Shown here: positions 34,762 to 43,422 of the stretch, piece by piece
Position numbering within the stretch: the stretch's first letter is position 1
Layout of the letters: every line of letters starts with the position of its first letter
DNA from: Hyphomonadaceae bacterium UBA5336
GTDB lineage: Bacteria > Pseudomonadota > Alphaproteobacteria > Caulobacterales > Hyphomonadaceae
Length of the DNA: 64,000 nt
Reading direction: 5' to 3'
Assembly (NCBI GenBank): GCA_002408125.1
Contig: DHQO01000011.1
Span: forward strand, 9,118 to 73,117
Notes under the pieces: model-generated
The model's input: only the letters and a program-made list of their open reading frames with translations
Database searches by the model: none
Told to the model about the DNA's origin: nothing
Translations under genes and position numbers: made by a program

Positions 34762-35703
34762 CTATGACCTGACCAGCCCGATCTCGCGCAGGCGCTCCAT
34801 GAGATAGTCCTGCGCCGTGATCGGCTCGAAGGCGGTGCCGCCTTCGGCGAGGCACTGGGGCAGGGGCTCGATCACCACGTCCGGCGCAAAATGCAGGAAG
34901 AAGGGCGTTGAGAAACGCGGGAAGGCAGCGCGCTCCGGTGTCGGGTTCAGCACGCGGTGCGTTGTGGAGGGCAGGACGCCACCGGTCAGGCGCTGGAGCA
35001 TGTCGCCGCAATTGATGACCAGCGCGCCGGCGGGCGGATTGATGTCGAGCCACTTGCCAGAGCGGTGTTTCACCTGAAGGCCGGCTTCTTCCGCGCCGAG
35101 CAGCAGCGTGATGACATTGATGTCTTCATGGGCGCCAGCCCGGACGCTGCCTTCCGGCGGCGGGCTCTTTTGCGGCGGATAGTGCAGGAGGCGAAGGATG
35201 GAGTTGCCCTCGGCGACCTTGGCGTCGAACCAGTCTTCCTCAAGACCCAGATGGATCGCGATGGCGTGCAGGATCTGCCGGCCCATCTCGTCGAGCGCAT
35301 CATAGAGCCCGCGCGTGGTGCCATCGAAGCCCGGCACTTCCGGCACAGAGGGGGTTGAGCGCATGATGTCTTCCAGGCCCGAGCCTGGCTGAGCGCCGCG
35401 CCCGGTATGCCAGAACTCCTTCTGGTCGGCCTCGGCCTTGCCCTTGGCGTTTTCCGCGCCGAAGGCGGTGTAGCCGCGCTGACCGCCATTGGCGCGGTCG
35501 TCATACTTCGCCTTTACCTCGCTCGGCAGGCCGAAGAAGGCCGCGGCGGCGGCATTGGCGGCGGCGATGGTCTCGTCCGCGACGGGATGGTCGCTGATCA
35601 CTGCAAAACCGGTCTCGCGGAAGCTCGCGCCGATGGCATCGGCAAAGGCTTTCGGATCGCTGGCGAGCAGCGGGAAGGGGATGGGGCGAAACATGTCTGT
35701 CAT
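34762..35703 (-). CDS. 2-oxoglutarate/Fe(II) oxygenase, isopenicillin N synthase-like
   Basis: Protein of about 313 residues. DIOX_N and 2OG-Fe(II) domains are visible: GFAVISDHPVADETI and the QRGYTAFGAE segment in the first half, then GAHEDINVITLLLG (the His-x-Asp iron ligands) and STTHRVLNP (distal His and the Arg for 2-oxoglutarate). Substrate unknown; such enzymes hydroxylate or desaturate small molecules. Several starts are possible (TTG 35730, ATG 35715, ATG 35703) and none has a good ribosome site. Confidence 0.85.
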   Translation of the reverse strand: MTDMFRPIPFPLLASDPKAFADAIGASFRETGFAVISDHPVADETIAAANAAAAAFFGLPSEVKAKYDDRANGGQRGYTAFGAENAKGKAEADQKEFWHTGRGAQPGSGLEDIMRSTPSVPEVPGFDGTTRGLYDALDEMGRQILHAIAIHLGLEEDWFDAKVAEGNSILRLLHYPPQKSPPPEGSVRAGAHEDINVITLLLGAEEAGLQVKHRSGKWLDINPPAGALVINCGDMLQRLTGGVLPSTTHRVLNPTPERAAFPRFSTPFFLHFAPDVVIEPLPQCLAEGGTAFEPITAQDYLMERLREIGLVRS

Positions 35704-35932
35704 GGCGGCCTGCATACTCGCGTTACTCAAAGGTGCAAGAGACTCCTGCCTTGGTTAATGGAGGGGGCACAATCCGTAACCTTCCCGCCCTTTGCGGCAC
35801 GTGGCGTTAACCTTAACGCAAAATCTTCCCGGCACCTTCTACGTGTCGCCAGCAAAGGCGGCAGATGGTGGCCTGAGACCCAACAGACCGACAATCGGCA
35901 GGGCTTCAGGCGGGTGTACAAGGAAGAGACCA

Positions 35933-36208
35933 ATGGCATTTGCCGAATACGAATTTGAGCCGGTTCTGGCCGAGAAGCTCGGCCCCGACAGCGATGGCGA
36001 AGCGCTCTACCGCGCCGGCCTTCAATTCTCGCTGGGCGAGGTCGTGGACCTGAACCTGGTGGAAGCCCACAAATGGTTCAACCTGGCTGTGTCCAGGGGC
36101 CATGAAGCCGCGCGCGACCTGCGCCAGGAAATGGCCGACCAGATGAGCCAGGACGAAATCCGCAAGGCCCAGAAAGCCGCGCGCGAGTGGCTGCGCCTGA
36201 TGAACTAG
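35933..36208 (+). CDS. Sel1-repeat-like small protein
   Basis: Protein of 91 residues with one Sel1/TPR-like repeat: EALYRAGLQFSLGEVVDLN followed by EAHKWFNLAVSRGHEAARD. Such short proteins probably mediate protein-protein contacts. An AAGGAAGAG ribosome site just before the ATG decides this start. The upstream gap (35704-35932) has a TTAACCTTAACGC 13-mer at 35807-35819 that also occurs at 4288-4300. Confidence 0.8.
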   Translation: MAFAEYEFEPVLAEKLGPDSDGEALYRAGLQFSLGEVVDLNLVEAHKWFNLAVSRGHEAARDLRQEMADQMSQDEIRKAQKAAREWLRLMN

Positions 36209-36224
36209 GCCGCCGCTGAGGCGA

Positions 36225-37361
36225 TCAGATTATCAGGTCATCCATGGGCCGGGCGCCACCGGGCAGGACGAGGCTGTCCAGCCGGGCGCGGTCCAGGCCG
36301 AGATGATCGCGCAGCACGCCTTTCAGCAATCCGGCCAGATCATTGGCCGGTGCCAGGTCGCGGCCTTCATGCAGCGCGCCCGGGGCAAGTCCCGGCCAGT
36401 CGCCATGCATCCGCCCGCCCGCCACAGCGCCGCCGGCGAGGATGGCCAGTCCGCCCGTCCCGTGATCGGTCCCGCGCGTTCCGTTGGCCGCCGCCGTGCG
36501 CCCGAACTCGGAACACATCACCACACAGGTCGACGCCCACCTGTCCCCAAGCGCGTCCTTCAGCGCCACCACGCCTTGATTGAGGCCCTGTAGCCGTGTC
36601 TGCAGCACACCCGGCTGGTTGGCATGAGTGTCCCAGCCATCCAGCGAGACCATCCCGACACCCGGCGCGCCATCGGGCGCCATGAGTTCGCCGATCGCAC
36701 TCAGCGCCTGACGGTATTGTGCCACCGGCCCGCCACGGCTGAGATTGGCCGACATACCCTGTTCCGGCAGGCTGCGCGCCATGGCGAGGGGGGCGGCGAA
36801 GACCGGGTCGCCGGCATAAAGATCGGCCAGACGCTCAAGCGTATCGGCCGGTGCGGCATCGAAGACGGGCGGGGACCAGTTGGTTGCGCGGCCATCGCCC
36901 TTCAGCGCCAGGGGCAGGGCATAGCCGACGGCGAGGCCGTCCATGCCGCCAGCCTGAAGCGCGCGGTTGAGCCATCCATCGCGCGTGCCGGCCGGGCCCA
37001 TGGTCTCCAGGACATCCTGCCCGTCGAAATGAGACCGGTCGCGATAGGGGCTCGCCACGGCGTGCACGAAGGCAGCCTCACTGGCGCCATAGAGCGCATG
37101 CAGGTCCGTCAGGGCAGGGTGCAGGCGGAAACCGTTGCCGAGATCGAGCTGGGCGCTCTCCGCCGGCAGGATCGCGCCGCGCAGGCCCTCGGTCTCGCGG
37201 TCGTCGGGGATGAGCGCGGCAAGCCCGTCCATGGCGCCGCGCAGGATGACGAAGATGAAGCGCCGGTCGGAGACCCCTTGCGCAAAGGCCGGCGGGACAA
37301 GACTGGCCGATCCGGCGGCGGCCAGAAGGGTCAGAAGGGTGCGGCGAGACAGGGCTGACAT
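36225..37361 (-). CDS. DUF1501-family protein with Tat signal
   Basis: Protein of 378 residues with a twin-arginine leader (LSRRTLLTLLAAAGSASL, then APAFAQ-like cleavage), so it is exported folded by the TatABC system. It belongs to DUF1501, in the alkaline-phosphatase-like fold (FIFVILRGAMDGLAALIP, MCSEFGRTAAANGTRGTDHG). The family is usually encoded next to DUF1800 proteins, as here (four bases apart). The pair is common in Planctomycetes and alphaproteobacteria, and the biochemical role is unknown. Confidence 0.85.
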   Translation of the reverse strand: MSALSRRTLLTLLAAAGSASLVPPAFAQGVSDRRFIFVILRGAMDGLAALIPDDRETEGLRGAILPAESAQLDLGNGFRLHPALTDLHALYGASEAAFVHAVASPYRDRSHFDGQDVLETMGPAGTRDGWLNRALQAGGMDGLAVGYALPLALKGDGRATNWSPPVFDAAPADTLERLADLYAGDPVFAAPLAMARSLPEQGMSANLSRGGPVAQYRQALSAIGELMAPDGAPGVGMVSLDGWDTHANQPGVLQTRLQGLNQGVVALKDALGDRWASTCVVMCSEFGRTAAANGTRGTDHGTGGLAILAGGAVAGGRMHGDWPGLAPGALHEGRDLAPANDLAGLLKGVLRDHLGLDRARLDSLVLPGGARPMDDLII

Positions 37362-37365
37362 GGGT

Positions 37366-38733
37366 CTATCTCCGTTGGAAGTCCGGGCTCATCAGCGCCA
37401 GGACGAGCGCCTGGCTGCCGCTTTCGGCGCGGGCGACGGCCTGGCGTGTGGTCTCGGTGGCGAGGTCTCCAAGCCCGTCAACAAGGATCTGGCGGGCATC
37501 GAGGGTGGGAAAGCGCTCGGCGATGCGCCCGGCCCATTCGATGCGTTTGTTGAGAGAGTCCGGCCCGATCCAGGCCTCGGCCGTGTCCGGCCAGCCTTCC
37601 GGCGAGGGGGCCGTGAACGGGCTCTGGGCGAAGCTCTCGAACACATCGCGGGCATCGCCGGCCAGCGTCCGGTTGAGGCCGATCAGGCGCGAGGTGGAGG
37701 TGAGGAGTTCATCGGGGCTTTTCACCTTGCGCGGCTCTGCTTCCCAGGCCTCTGGCGCGTCGATCAGCGTCTCGTAGAGCGCGGTGAGATCCCCGCCGCT
37801 GGTGCGGAAACTGACCTCCAGCTTGCTTATGAGGCTCTGCGGCGGCTCATCGGCCACCATGTGACGGGCGAGCTTGAAGGCCACGGATTTCGCGGTGTCC
37901 GGATGGGCGCACAGATCGTGCAGGATGGCCTTGGCCTGCTGGCCGCCGGACTGGGTGTAGCGCTTGCCGAGCACGGTGCGCGTGCCGGATTCGTGGATCG
38001 GGCCTGCGAACAGGGTCTCGCCCTTGCGCATCTGCCCGAAACGGGGATTACCAACGGTCCAGCCGGTCAGCGCCTTGGCGAACTCGGTGACATCTTCCTG
38101 GGTGTAGCCGGAGGCCGGGGTGACGGTGTGGAGTTCCATCACCTCGCGCGCGAGATTCTCGTTCAGGCCCAGCTCGCGCCGCTCGGCCGGCCGGGTCGAA
38201 GGGCCGACAGACTGCCAGTTGTCGAGATAGATCAGCATGGCGGGATGGAAGATCGCGGCTTCGGCCAGTGCTTCGAATGTGCCGAGAATGTTCGGCCGGA
38301 TCGCCTCGCGTTCATAGGCGCCGGCGAGCGTGGTCGTCAGGAACTTTCGCGCCGAGACCGTGAAATGGTTCGACCAGAAACGTGTGAGCCGCTCATGGAA
38401 GGGCGTATCGGTGCTCTCGCCATGGAGCGTGCGGGCCTGAATCTCCTGGACGATGGTCCGGCGCGCATCGCGGAGATAGCGCGCGGCGGCTTCGGGATCG
38501 ACCTGCGGTTCGCTGCCGGACTGGTTGCGCGCGCTGCGGGTGAGCCGGTAGTCGTAGAAGCTCCGGAGATGCTCGCGCGCCGATATCAGGCTATCTGCCG
38601 GGTAGCTTTCAGCGGCATCTTCAGTGAGCTGTTCGCGCAGCCAGGCCGGTGGATCGTCTGCCACGGCATCTATGTCGCCGGGGCGAGCGCCGAGACCGAA
38701 TCGGTTGGTTGCGATGGCACTGTGGATGCTCAT
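37366..38733 (-). CDS. DUF1800-family protein
   Basis: Protein of 455 residues matching DUF1800: ATNRFGLGARPGDIDAV near the start, then LTRFWSNHFTVSARKFLT, NENLAREVMELHTVTPASG and GYTQEDVTEFAKALTGWTV (partly outlined). No obvious signal peptide is present, so it may act with the Tat-exported DUF1501 partner in an unknown way. The start at 38733 has GGGAGA upstream; an in-frame codon at 38859 would add an unrelated tail. Confidence 0.85.
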   Translation of the reverse strand: MSIHSAIATNRFGLGARPGDIDAVADDPPAWLREQLTEDAAESYPADSLISAREHLRSFYDYRLTRSARNQSGSEPQVDPEAAARYLRDARRTIVQEIQARTLHGESTDTPFHERLTRFWSNHFTVSARKFLTTTLAGAYEREAIRPNILGTFEALAEAAIFHPAMLIYLDNWQSVGPSTRPAERRELGLNENLAREVMELHTVTPASGYTQEDVTEFAKALTGWTVGNPRFGQMRKGETLFAGPIHESGTRTVLGKRYTQSGGQQAKAILHDLCAHPDTAKSVAFKLARHMVADEPPQSLISKLEVSFRTSGGDLTALYETLIDAPEAWEAEPRKVKSPDELLTSTSRLIGLNRTLAGDARDVFESFAQSPFTAPSPEGWPDTAEAWIGPDSLNKRIEWAGRIAERFPTLDARQILVDGLGDLATETTRQAVARAESGSQALVLALMSPDFQRR

Positions 38734-38909
38734 CTGAGGTTCTCCCAGGTTCGCCGTCTCAGAGCTTAACGCACCGGCGAGCGGAATCCGTCGCCAATCG
38801 CAGCTGTAAACGCGGGGCAGGCTGAGATGGTAAATCAATCTTAACTGGCCGGGCGCCAATTTCCTGAAAAGTTTCCCGATTCTGGCCGAGCAGCAGGAAA
38901 GCCCGATTT

Positions 38910-40058
38910 ATGAGCCTTAAGTCCATGCGCCCCAAGCTGACAGAAAATGACATTGTCCGCCTGATGAAGGGGGAGACCCCTGAAACGCGCGCCTCGGTGG
39001 CCCACCGGCTGTGCCGCCGCATGGCGCTGGACGTGCTCACCGATGCGGAGCTCTCCTATGCGCGCGAGATCATGGCGATCCTGGCCGAGGATGCTGCGGA
39101 ACTTGTGCGCCGGACCATGGCGATCACCCTGCGCAACTCCCCGATCCTGCCGCGCGACATTGCGCTGAAACTCTCCCAGGACGTGGAATCGGTCGCGCTG
39201 CCGGTGCTGGAATATTCGCCCTCCTTCACGGAGCAGGACCTGATCGAGATCGTCCTGTCGGCCACGGCGACCAAACAGTCCGCCGTGGCTGGCCGGGTCG
39301 AGGTCTCCTGTTCGCTGGCCGAGATTATCGCCGAGCATGCTGCCGTCGAGGCCGTGCGCGCGCTCGCGGCCAATCCCGGCGCGGACATGACCGAGAAGGC
39401 CTTTGACGACGGTCTCAGCCGCTTCCCCAAGGATGGCGAACTGCATGAGGCGATCATCGCGCGCGAGCATGTGCCGGTGCATATCGCCGAGAAAATGGTC
39501 TCGCTGGTTTCGGGAAAGATGTTCGACATGCTGATCAACCGTCATGAACTGCCCGCCCAGATCGCAATCGATCTCGCCGCCGGAGCGCGCGAGCGGGCGA
39601 CCATCGACCTGGTGGACCAGGCTGGCCGGTCAGACGACCTGCCGCGCTTTGTCGGCCAGCTCAATCTCAATGGCCGTCTCAGCCATTCGCTGATCCTGCG
39701 GGCGCTGTGTGTGGGCCATATGAGCTTTGTCGAGCATGCCCTGGCCGAGCTGTCGGGCGTGCCGCACCAGCGTGTCTGGCTGATGGTGCACGATGCCGGG
39801 CCGCTGGGCCTGCAGGCGGTGTTCGACCGTGCCGGCCTGCCGCGCCGCTATCTGGAGGTCTTCCGCGCCGCCGTCAGCGTTCATCACGACACCGATTATG
39901 ACGGGGCGGCCAATGACCGGACCCGGTTCCGCACGCGCATGATCGAGCGCGTGCTGACCCAATTCCAGGCGCTGCCGCGCGAGGATGTCGACTATCTTCT
40001 GGAAAAGCTCGACGCCTATGACGAGACGCTCGGCCTGCGCGATTCCGACGCGGCCTGA
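38910..40058 (+). CDS. DUF2336-family protein
   Basis: Protein of 382 residues, alpha-helical repeat type, matching DUF2336, an alphaproteobacterial family. Typical are ENDIVRLMKGETPETRASVAHRL and VALPVLEYSPSFTEQDLIEIV. The family is built of HEAT-like repeats and has no assigned biochemistry. The downstream degenerate EAL gene is convergent (ends three bases away). An ATG at 38925 is an alternative start. Confidence 0.82.
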   Translation: MSLKSMRPKLTENDIVRLMKGETPETRASVAHRLCRRMALDVLTDAELSYAREIMAILAEDAAELVRRTMAITLRNSPILPRDIALKLSQDVESVALPVLEYSPSFTEQDLIEIVLSATATKQSAVAGRVEVSCSLAEIIAEHAAVEAVRALAANPGADMTEKAFDDGLSRFPKDGELHEAIIAREHVPVHIAEKMVSLVSGKMFDMLINRHELPAQIAIDLAAGARERATIDLVDQAGRSDDLPRFVGQLNLNGRLSHSLILRALCVGHMSFVEHALAELSGVPHQRVWLMVHDAGPLGLQAVFDRAGLPRRYLEVFRAAVSVHHDTDYDGAANDRTRFRTRMIERVLTQFQALPREDVDYLLEKLDAYDETLGLRDSDAA

Positions 40059-40061
40059 TCT

Positions 40062-40748
40062 TTATGCGTCGGCACGCGCGCTGACGATCTGATCCACGCC
40101 GGCCTTCAGCAGGGTTTCGTGATCGCGCCAGGCCGCGCCATGGGCGACGATCTGAATGCCGTCGTCATGGGCGGCGGTCACGCGGCGGGCAAGACGCAGG
40201 TCGAAGCCAAGCTCTGCGGCATCCACATGCACCACATCGATCAGCAGGCGCAGGGCGGGATTGGCGAGCGCACAGGAAGACTGGCGCGCATCCAGGCCCA
40301 GCCGGAAGCCGACACGGCGCAGGGCGCGTGCGCCGGCAAGGGCGGCGGTGAGATCTGCGCTGAAGCTGGCATTCTCGAATTCCAGGCACACTTCCTGGGG
40401 GCAGGCCTTGGCACTCGCGACAGCCTGCACGCAGGCGCTCGGCGTTTCGGGATGGCAGAGCGCACCGCACGGCGCATCGACATGCACCGGGCGGTCGGTG
40501 ATCTCCTCGACATGGACATGATTGAGGGCGTGCTCGATCTGGCGGGCGAGCCAGTCAGCCGGGCTCTGGGCATTGAGGGTCATCTGGGCTGGGCCGAAAC
40601 GCAGGCCGCCGTCGAAACTGCGGGAGTTCTCATACAGCATGCCGCTGGCGGTCAGGCTGCGCAGGTCAATGACCGGGCGCACGCGCTCCAGAAGGCGGGT
40701 CGACGGGGAGGATACGGCGGGACGGGAGACCAGGGATCGGGCTTGCAT
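40062..40748 (-). CDS. degenerate EAL-domain protein
   Basis: Protein of 228 residues resembling an EAL (cyclic-di-GMP phosphodiesterase) domain whose active site is lost. The motif positions corresponding to ExxE/N and DDFG read CLEFENASF and GLDARQSS, and the late lysine and glutamate are replaced. The fold is still suggested by LIDVVHVDAAELGF and QIVAHGAAWRDHETLLKAGVD. A GAAGAGAG site before 40748 supports this start; an in-frame extension upstream has no such support and overlaps the Nudix promoter. It may be a c-di-GMP-binding or scaffold protein; the assignment is a resemblance judged by eye. Confidence 0.65.
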   Translation of the reverse strand: MQARSLVSRPAVSSPSTRLLERVRPVIDLRSLTASGMLYENSRSFDGGLRFGPAQMTLNAQSPADWLARQIEHALNHVHVEEITDRPVHVDAPCGALCHPETPSACVQAVASAKACPQEVCLEFENASFSADLTAALAGARALRRVGFRLGLDARQSSCALANPALRLLIDVVHVDAAELGFDLRLARRVTAAHDDGIQIVAHGAAWRDHETLLKAGVDQIVSARADA

Positions 40749-40866
40749 GACTCTCTTCGCTGGGAAAGGGTGGGATCCCTGCCTAGCAAGGCAATATAAA
40801 GATCGGGCGCAGGCCCAGGGTAAAACTGGCCTCAGGGCGTTAGCACTCGGTAAAGGGAAAACGCAG

Positions 40867-41688
40867 TTGAGCGATTCAGCCAAACCAGCCGAGCCGCGGC
40901 TGGCTTCAACCATTCTGCTTCTCAGGGATGGCCCGCCCTTGCAGGTGCTGATGGTCAAGCGGCACTATGAGATCGACTTCGCGGCTGGCGCGTTGGTGTT
41001 TCCGGGCGGCAAGGCCTGCGAGGATGATTATTCCCCCGCATGGGAGGCGCGCTTTGATGGCGAGGCGGAAGGCGAGGTCCGGGCGGCACAGATCGCCGCG
41101 ATCCGCGAGCTTTATGAGGAAGCCGGTATCCTGCTGGCGCGCCCGGAGACGGGACGCGGTGTCGGCCGGCCCCTGGTCGGCAAGGCGGTTGCCGATGCGC
41201 TGGCGCCGTTCCGGTCAGCAGTGGATCGCGGCGAGCAGAGCTTTGTCGGCCTGTGCATCGACAATGGCCTGGTGCTGGCTGGCGATGAGCTTGTCCATTT
41301 CGGGCACTGGATCACGCCGGCCTTCATGCCCAAGCGCTTCGACACGCATTTCTATCTCGCCTCCGTGCCAGAAGGTCAGGAGGCCGAGCAGGATGGCCGC
41401 GAGACCACCGAGGCGGTCTGGCTGTGCCCGAAGCAGGCGCTGGAGCAGGAGCGGGCAGGGCAGTGCACGATCATCTTCCCGACACGGATGAATCTCGGCC
41501 GGCTTGGGCTGGTCGAGACCGTGGATGCGGCGGTGGCGCGATTTTCCGGCGAGACGGTCACCACCGTGCTGCCGCAGGTGGATGCCAGTGACCCGGAGGC
41601 GCCGGTGCTGGTGATCCCGGATGTGGAAGGCTACGGCCAGACGCGCGAGCCGGTGGAGCGCATCGCCAATGTGGCGAAACGCAAATAA
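40867..41688 (+). CDS. Nudix hydrolase
   Basis: Protein of 273 residues. The Nudix box is visible: GALVFPGGKACEDD, an insert, then AAIRELYEEAGILLARP, the REUxEExGU helix. The insert in the box and the length resemble NUDT19-type coenzyme A or acyl-CoA diphosphatases, so CoA derivatives are possible substrates. The start is probably TTG 40867, preceded by AAAGGGA eight bases upstream; the annotation otherwise has no in-frame ATG before the domain. It is divergent from the EAL gene, with 118 bases between. Confidence 0.75.
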   Translation: MSDSAKPAEPRLASTILLLRDGPPLQVLMVKRHYEIDFAAGALVFPGGKACEDDYSPAWEARFDGEAEGEVRAAQIAAIRELYEEAGILLARPETGRGVGRPLVGKAVADALAPFRSAVDRGEQSFVGLCIDNGLVLAGDELVHFGHWITPAFMPKRFDTHFYLASVPEGQEAEQDGRETTEAVWLCPKQALEQERAGQCTIIFPTRMNLGRLGLVETVDAAVARFSGETVTTVLPQVDASDPEAPVLVIPDVEGYGQTREPVERIANVAKRK

Positions 41689-41691
41689 GCA

Positions 41692-42276
41692 TCAGGCCAG
41701 ACGGGCGCGGACCTGGTCTTCCAGGGCGATGCAGACCGTGTTGGCCAGCTCTTCCTGGGCGGAGCCTTCCGGCAGGCTGGCCGCCGCGCGGATGGCGTCG
41801 ACATGCAGTTTCACAATGGCGACAATCGGCGCCTTGGCGTCGGTGCCTTCCAGAAGCTGGCACAGCGATCCGGCAATGCGTTCGATAGCCGGGCGGCCAT
41901 AAGGAGCAGCCGCGCCACGCAGATTGTGGGCCGCGAGGAACAGCTGGCGATGGAATTCCTGCTTGCCGGGACGCTCGACATAAGTCTTGAAGGCGGCTTG
42001 CAAGGCGGTGACATCGCGCTCGATCCAGGCGCTGACATCGAAGTCTGCCGGCGGCGTGTGAGCTGACGGCGGTGTGTCTTCCTCTTCGGGATCGAACAGG
42101 TCGGCATCTTCCTCCACATCGGGTGCCGGAGCAGGTTCGGGGATCGGCTGAGGGGCTTTCGCCACGGGCGTTTCACTCGTCTTGCGAAGATGCGGCAGCA
42201 CGCGCGACAGGTCGGGCGTGGGGATCTCCGTCTCGATCTTCTTCTCGCGGAAGGATTTCAGCAGGGCGTTCAGCAT
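41692..42276 (-). CDS. Hpt-like histidine phosphotransfer protein
   Basis: Protein of 194 residues. It has a basic start, an acidic and proline-rich linker (residues 35-75), then an Hpt domain with the phosphoacceptor motif AAHNLRGAAAPYG, His117. It would pass phosphate between a hybrid histidine kinase and a response regulator. The linker is unusual for plain Hpt proteins. It is convergent with the Nudix gene (four bases apart). No hybrid kinase is encoded nearby. Confidence 0.72.
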   Translation of the reverse strand: MLNALLKSFREKKIETEIPTPDLSRVLPHLRKTSETPVAKAPQPIPEPAPAPDVEEDADLFDPEEEDTPPSAHTPPADFDVSAWIERDVTALQAAFKTYVERPGKQEFHRQLFLAAHNLRGAAAPYGRPAIERIAGSLCQLLEGTDAKAPIVAIVKLHVDAIRAAASLPEGSAQEELANTVCIALEDQVRARLA

Positions 42277-42335
42277 GTTTCGACCTATAAAGCCGATTAG
42301 CTGATAAATGGTTGATAAGGCGGCAGTGTTTTGGG

Positions 42336-43100
42336 TCAGACCGCAAACTGCTCACGCAGGATACGCTCGTCCAGCGCGTGGCCGGGATCGAAGAGCAGCG
42401 TCAATTGGTGGCGCGGATCGGCCTGCACTTCGACGCGGGCGACATTACGCACTTCCTGATTGTCGGCGGCCGCCGAGACCGGGCGGCGATTGGGCGCCTG
42501 CACCTCGATCAACACTTCCGCGTCATGACGTAGCAGCGCCCCGCGCCAGCGCCGGGGCCGGAAGGGGCTGATCGGCGTGAGCGCCAGCAGCTTGGCTCCG
42601 ATAGGCAGGATCGGCCCCTGTACGGAGAGATTATAGGCCGTCGAGCCGGCGGGCGTTGCGACGAGAACGCCATCGCAGGCCAGCTCCGGCAGTCGCTCGC
42701 GGCCATCGACCGAGATTGTAAGGCGCGCTGACTGTGCGGTCTGGCGCAGCAGGGAGACCTCATTGATGGCCAGGCGCACATGGGTTTCCCCGTCGACATC
42801 CGTGGCGGTCATCCGCAGCGGGATCAGTGTGGCGCGCTCGGCCTTGTCGATCCGCGCGGGCAGGTCCTGCGCATCGTATTCGTTCATCAGGAAGCCGACC
42901 GTGCCGCGATGCATGCCATAGACCGGCTTGTGATCGCGAAAGCGGGCGCGCAGGGCGTCCAGCATGGCGCCATCGCCGCCGAGCGCGACGATGATATCGG
43001 CCTCATCGACCTCGGTCTGACCATAGATGCGGCTGAGCTCGGCAAGGGCGAGCTGAGCTTCGGGGCGCTTGGACGCAGTGAAGTGAAGGCGCGTTTGCAT
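42336..43100 (-). CDS. nadK: NAD kinase
   Basis: Protein of 254 residues that phosphorylates NAD to NADP. The GGDG motif is in IIVALGGDGAMLDAL (near residue 40), with YGMHRGTVGFLMNEY and ACDGVLVATPAGSTAYNLS. The length fits the short alphaproteobacterial form. It is divergent from hemA, whose start is 322 bases away; a palindrome at 43121-43137 lies just upstream of nadK. Confidence 0.93.
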   Translation of the reverse strand: MQTRLHFTASKRPEAQLALAELSRIYGQTEVDEADIIVALGGDGAMLDALRARFRDHKPVYGMHRGTVGFLMNEYDAQDLPARIDKAERATLIPLRMTATDVDGETHVRLAINEVSLLRQTAQSARLTISVDGRERLPELACDGVLVATPAGSTAYNLSVQGPILPIGAKLLALTPISPFRPRRWRGALLRHDAEVLIEVQAPNRRPVSAAADNQEVRNVARVEVQADPRHQLTLLFDPGHALDERILREQFAV

Positions 43101-43422
43101 GCTTTCTTGTCGGAGGCGCGCTTGATCAGGTCAAGCATAAGCTCTTGCGAGAGAAGCTTTGGCTGTCGTTGCGGGATAGCGCTGTCGTCCCTGAAAAGTC
43201 TGAAGGCGTGCCGGGTATGCTGCGTATTTCAGGCGGATATGAGCCTGATGGATCGGAAGAACCCAGGGTATGATACGTAGTATTCCCTATGGGCGAACCG
43301 TCCCTATCTTTGCATGTGTGACCTGCCTGCGGCGTCTTGGTGTTTGGAGTCCGCGCCAGTCTGGGGCATTGGAGTATCCAAACCGGCTGTAGTTCCGGCA
43401 AGAAACGGGATCTGTGATCGCC
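43101..43422. promoter_or_regulatory. promoter region between nadK and hemA
   Basis: 322 bases without a gene. The palindrome at 43121-43137 lies beside nadK; the rest should hold the hemA promoter and leader. No riboswitch fold was recognised. Confidence 0.4.
43121..43137. promoter_or_regulatory. palindrome upstream of nadK/hemA
   Basis: GCTTGA, TCAGG, TCAAGC: six-base arms with a five-base centre. It resembles an FNR-type TTGAT-N4-ATCAA box but the spacing is off by one, so the protein is unknown. Confidence 0.3.

Noticed and set aside
43121..43137. FNR box for hemA
   Set aside because: The arms are TTGA/TCAA but the spacing is one base short of TTGAT-N4-ATCAA, and it is nearer nadK than hemA. 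Kept only as a palindrome.
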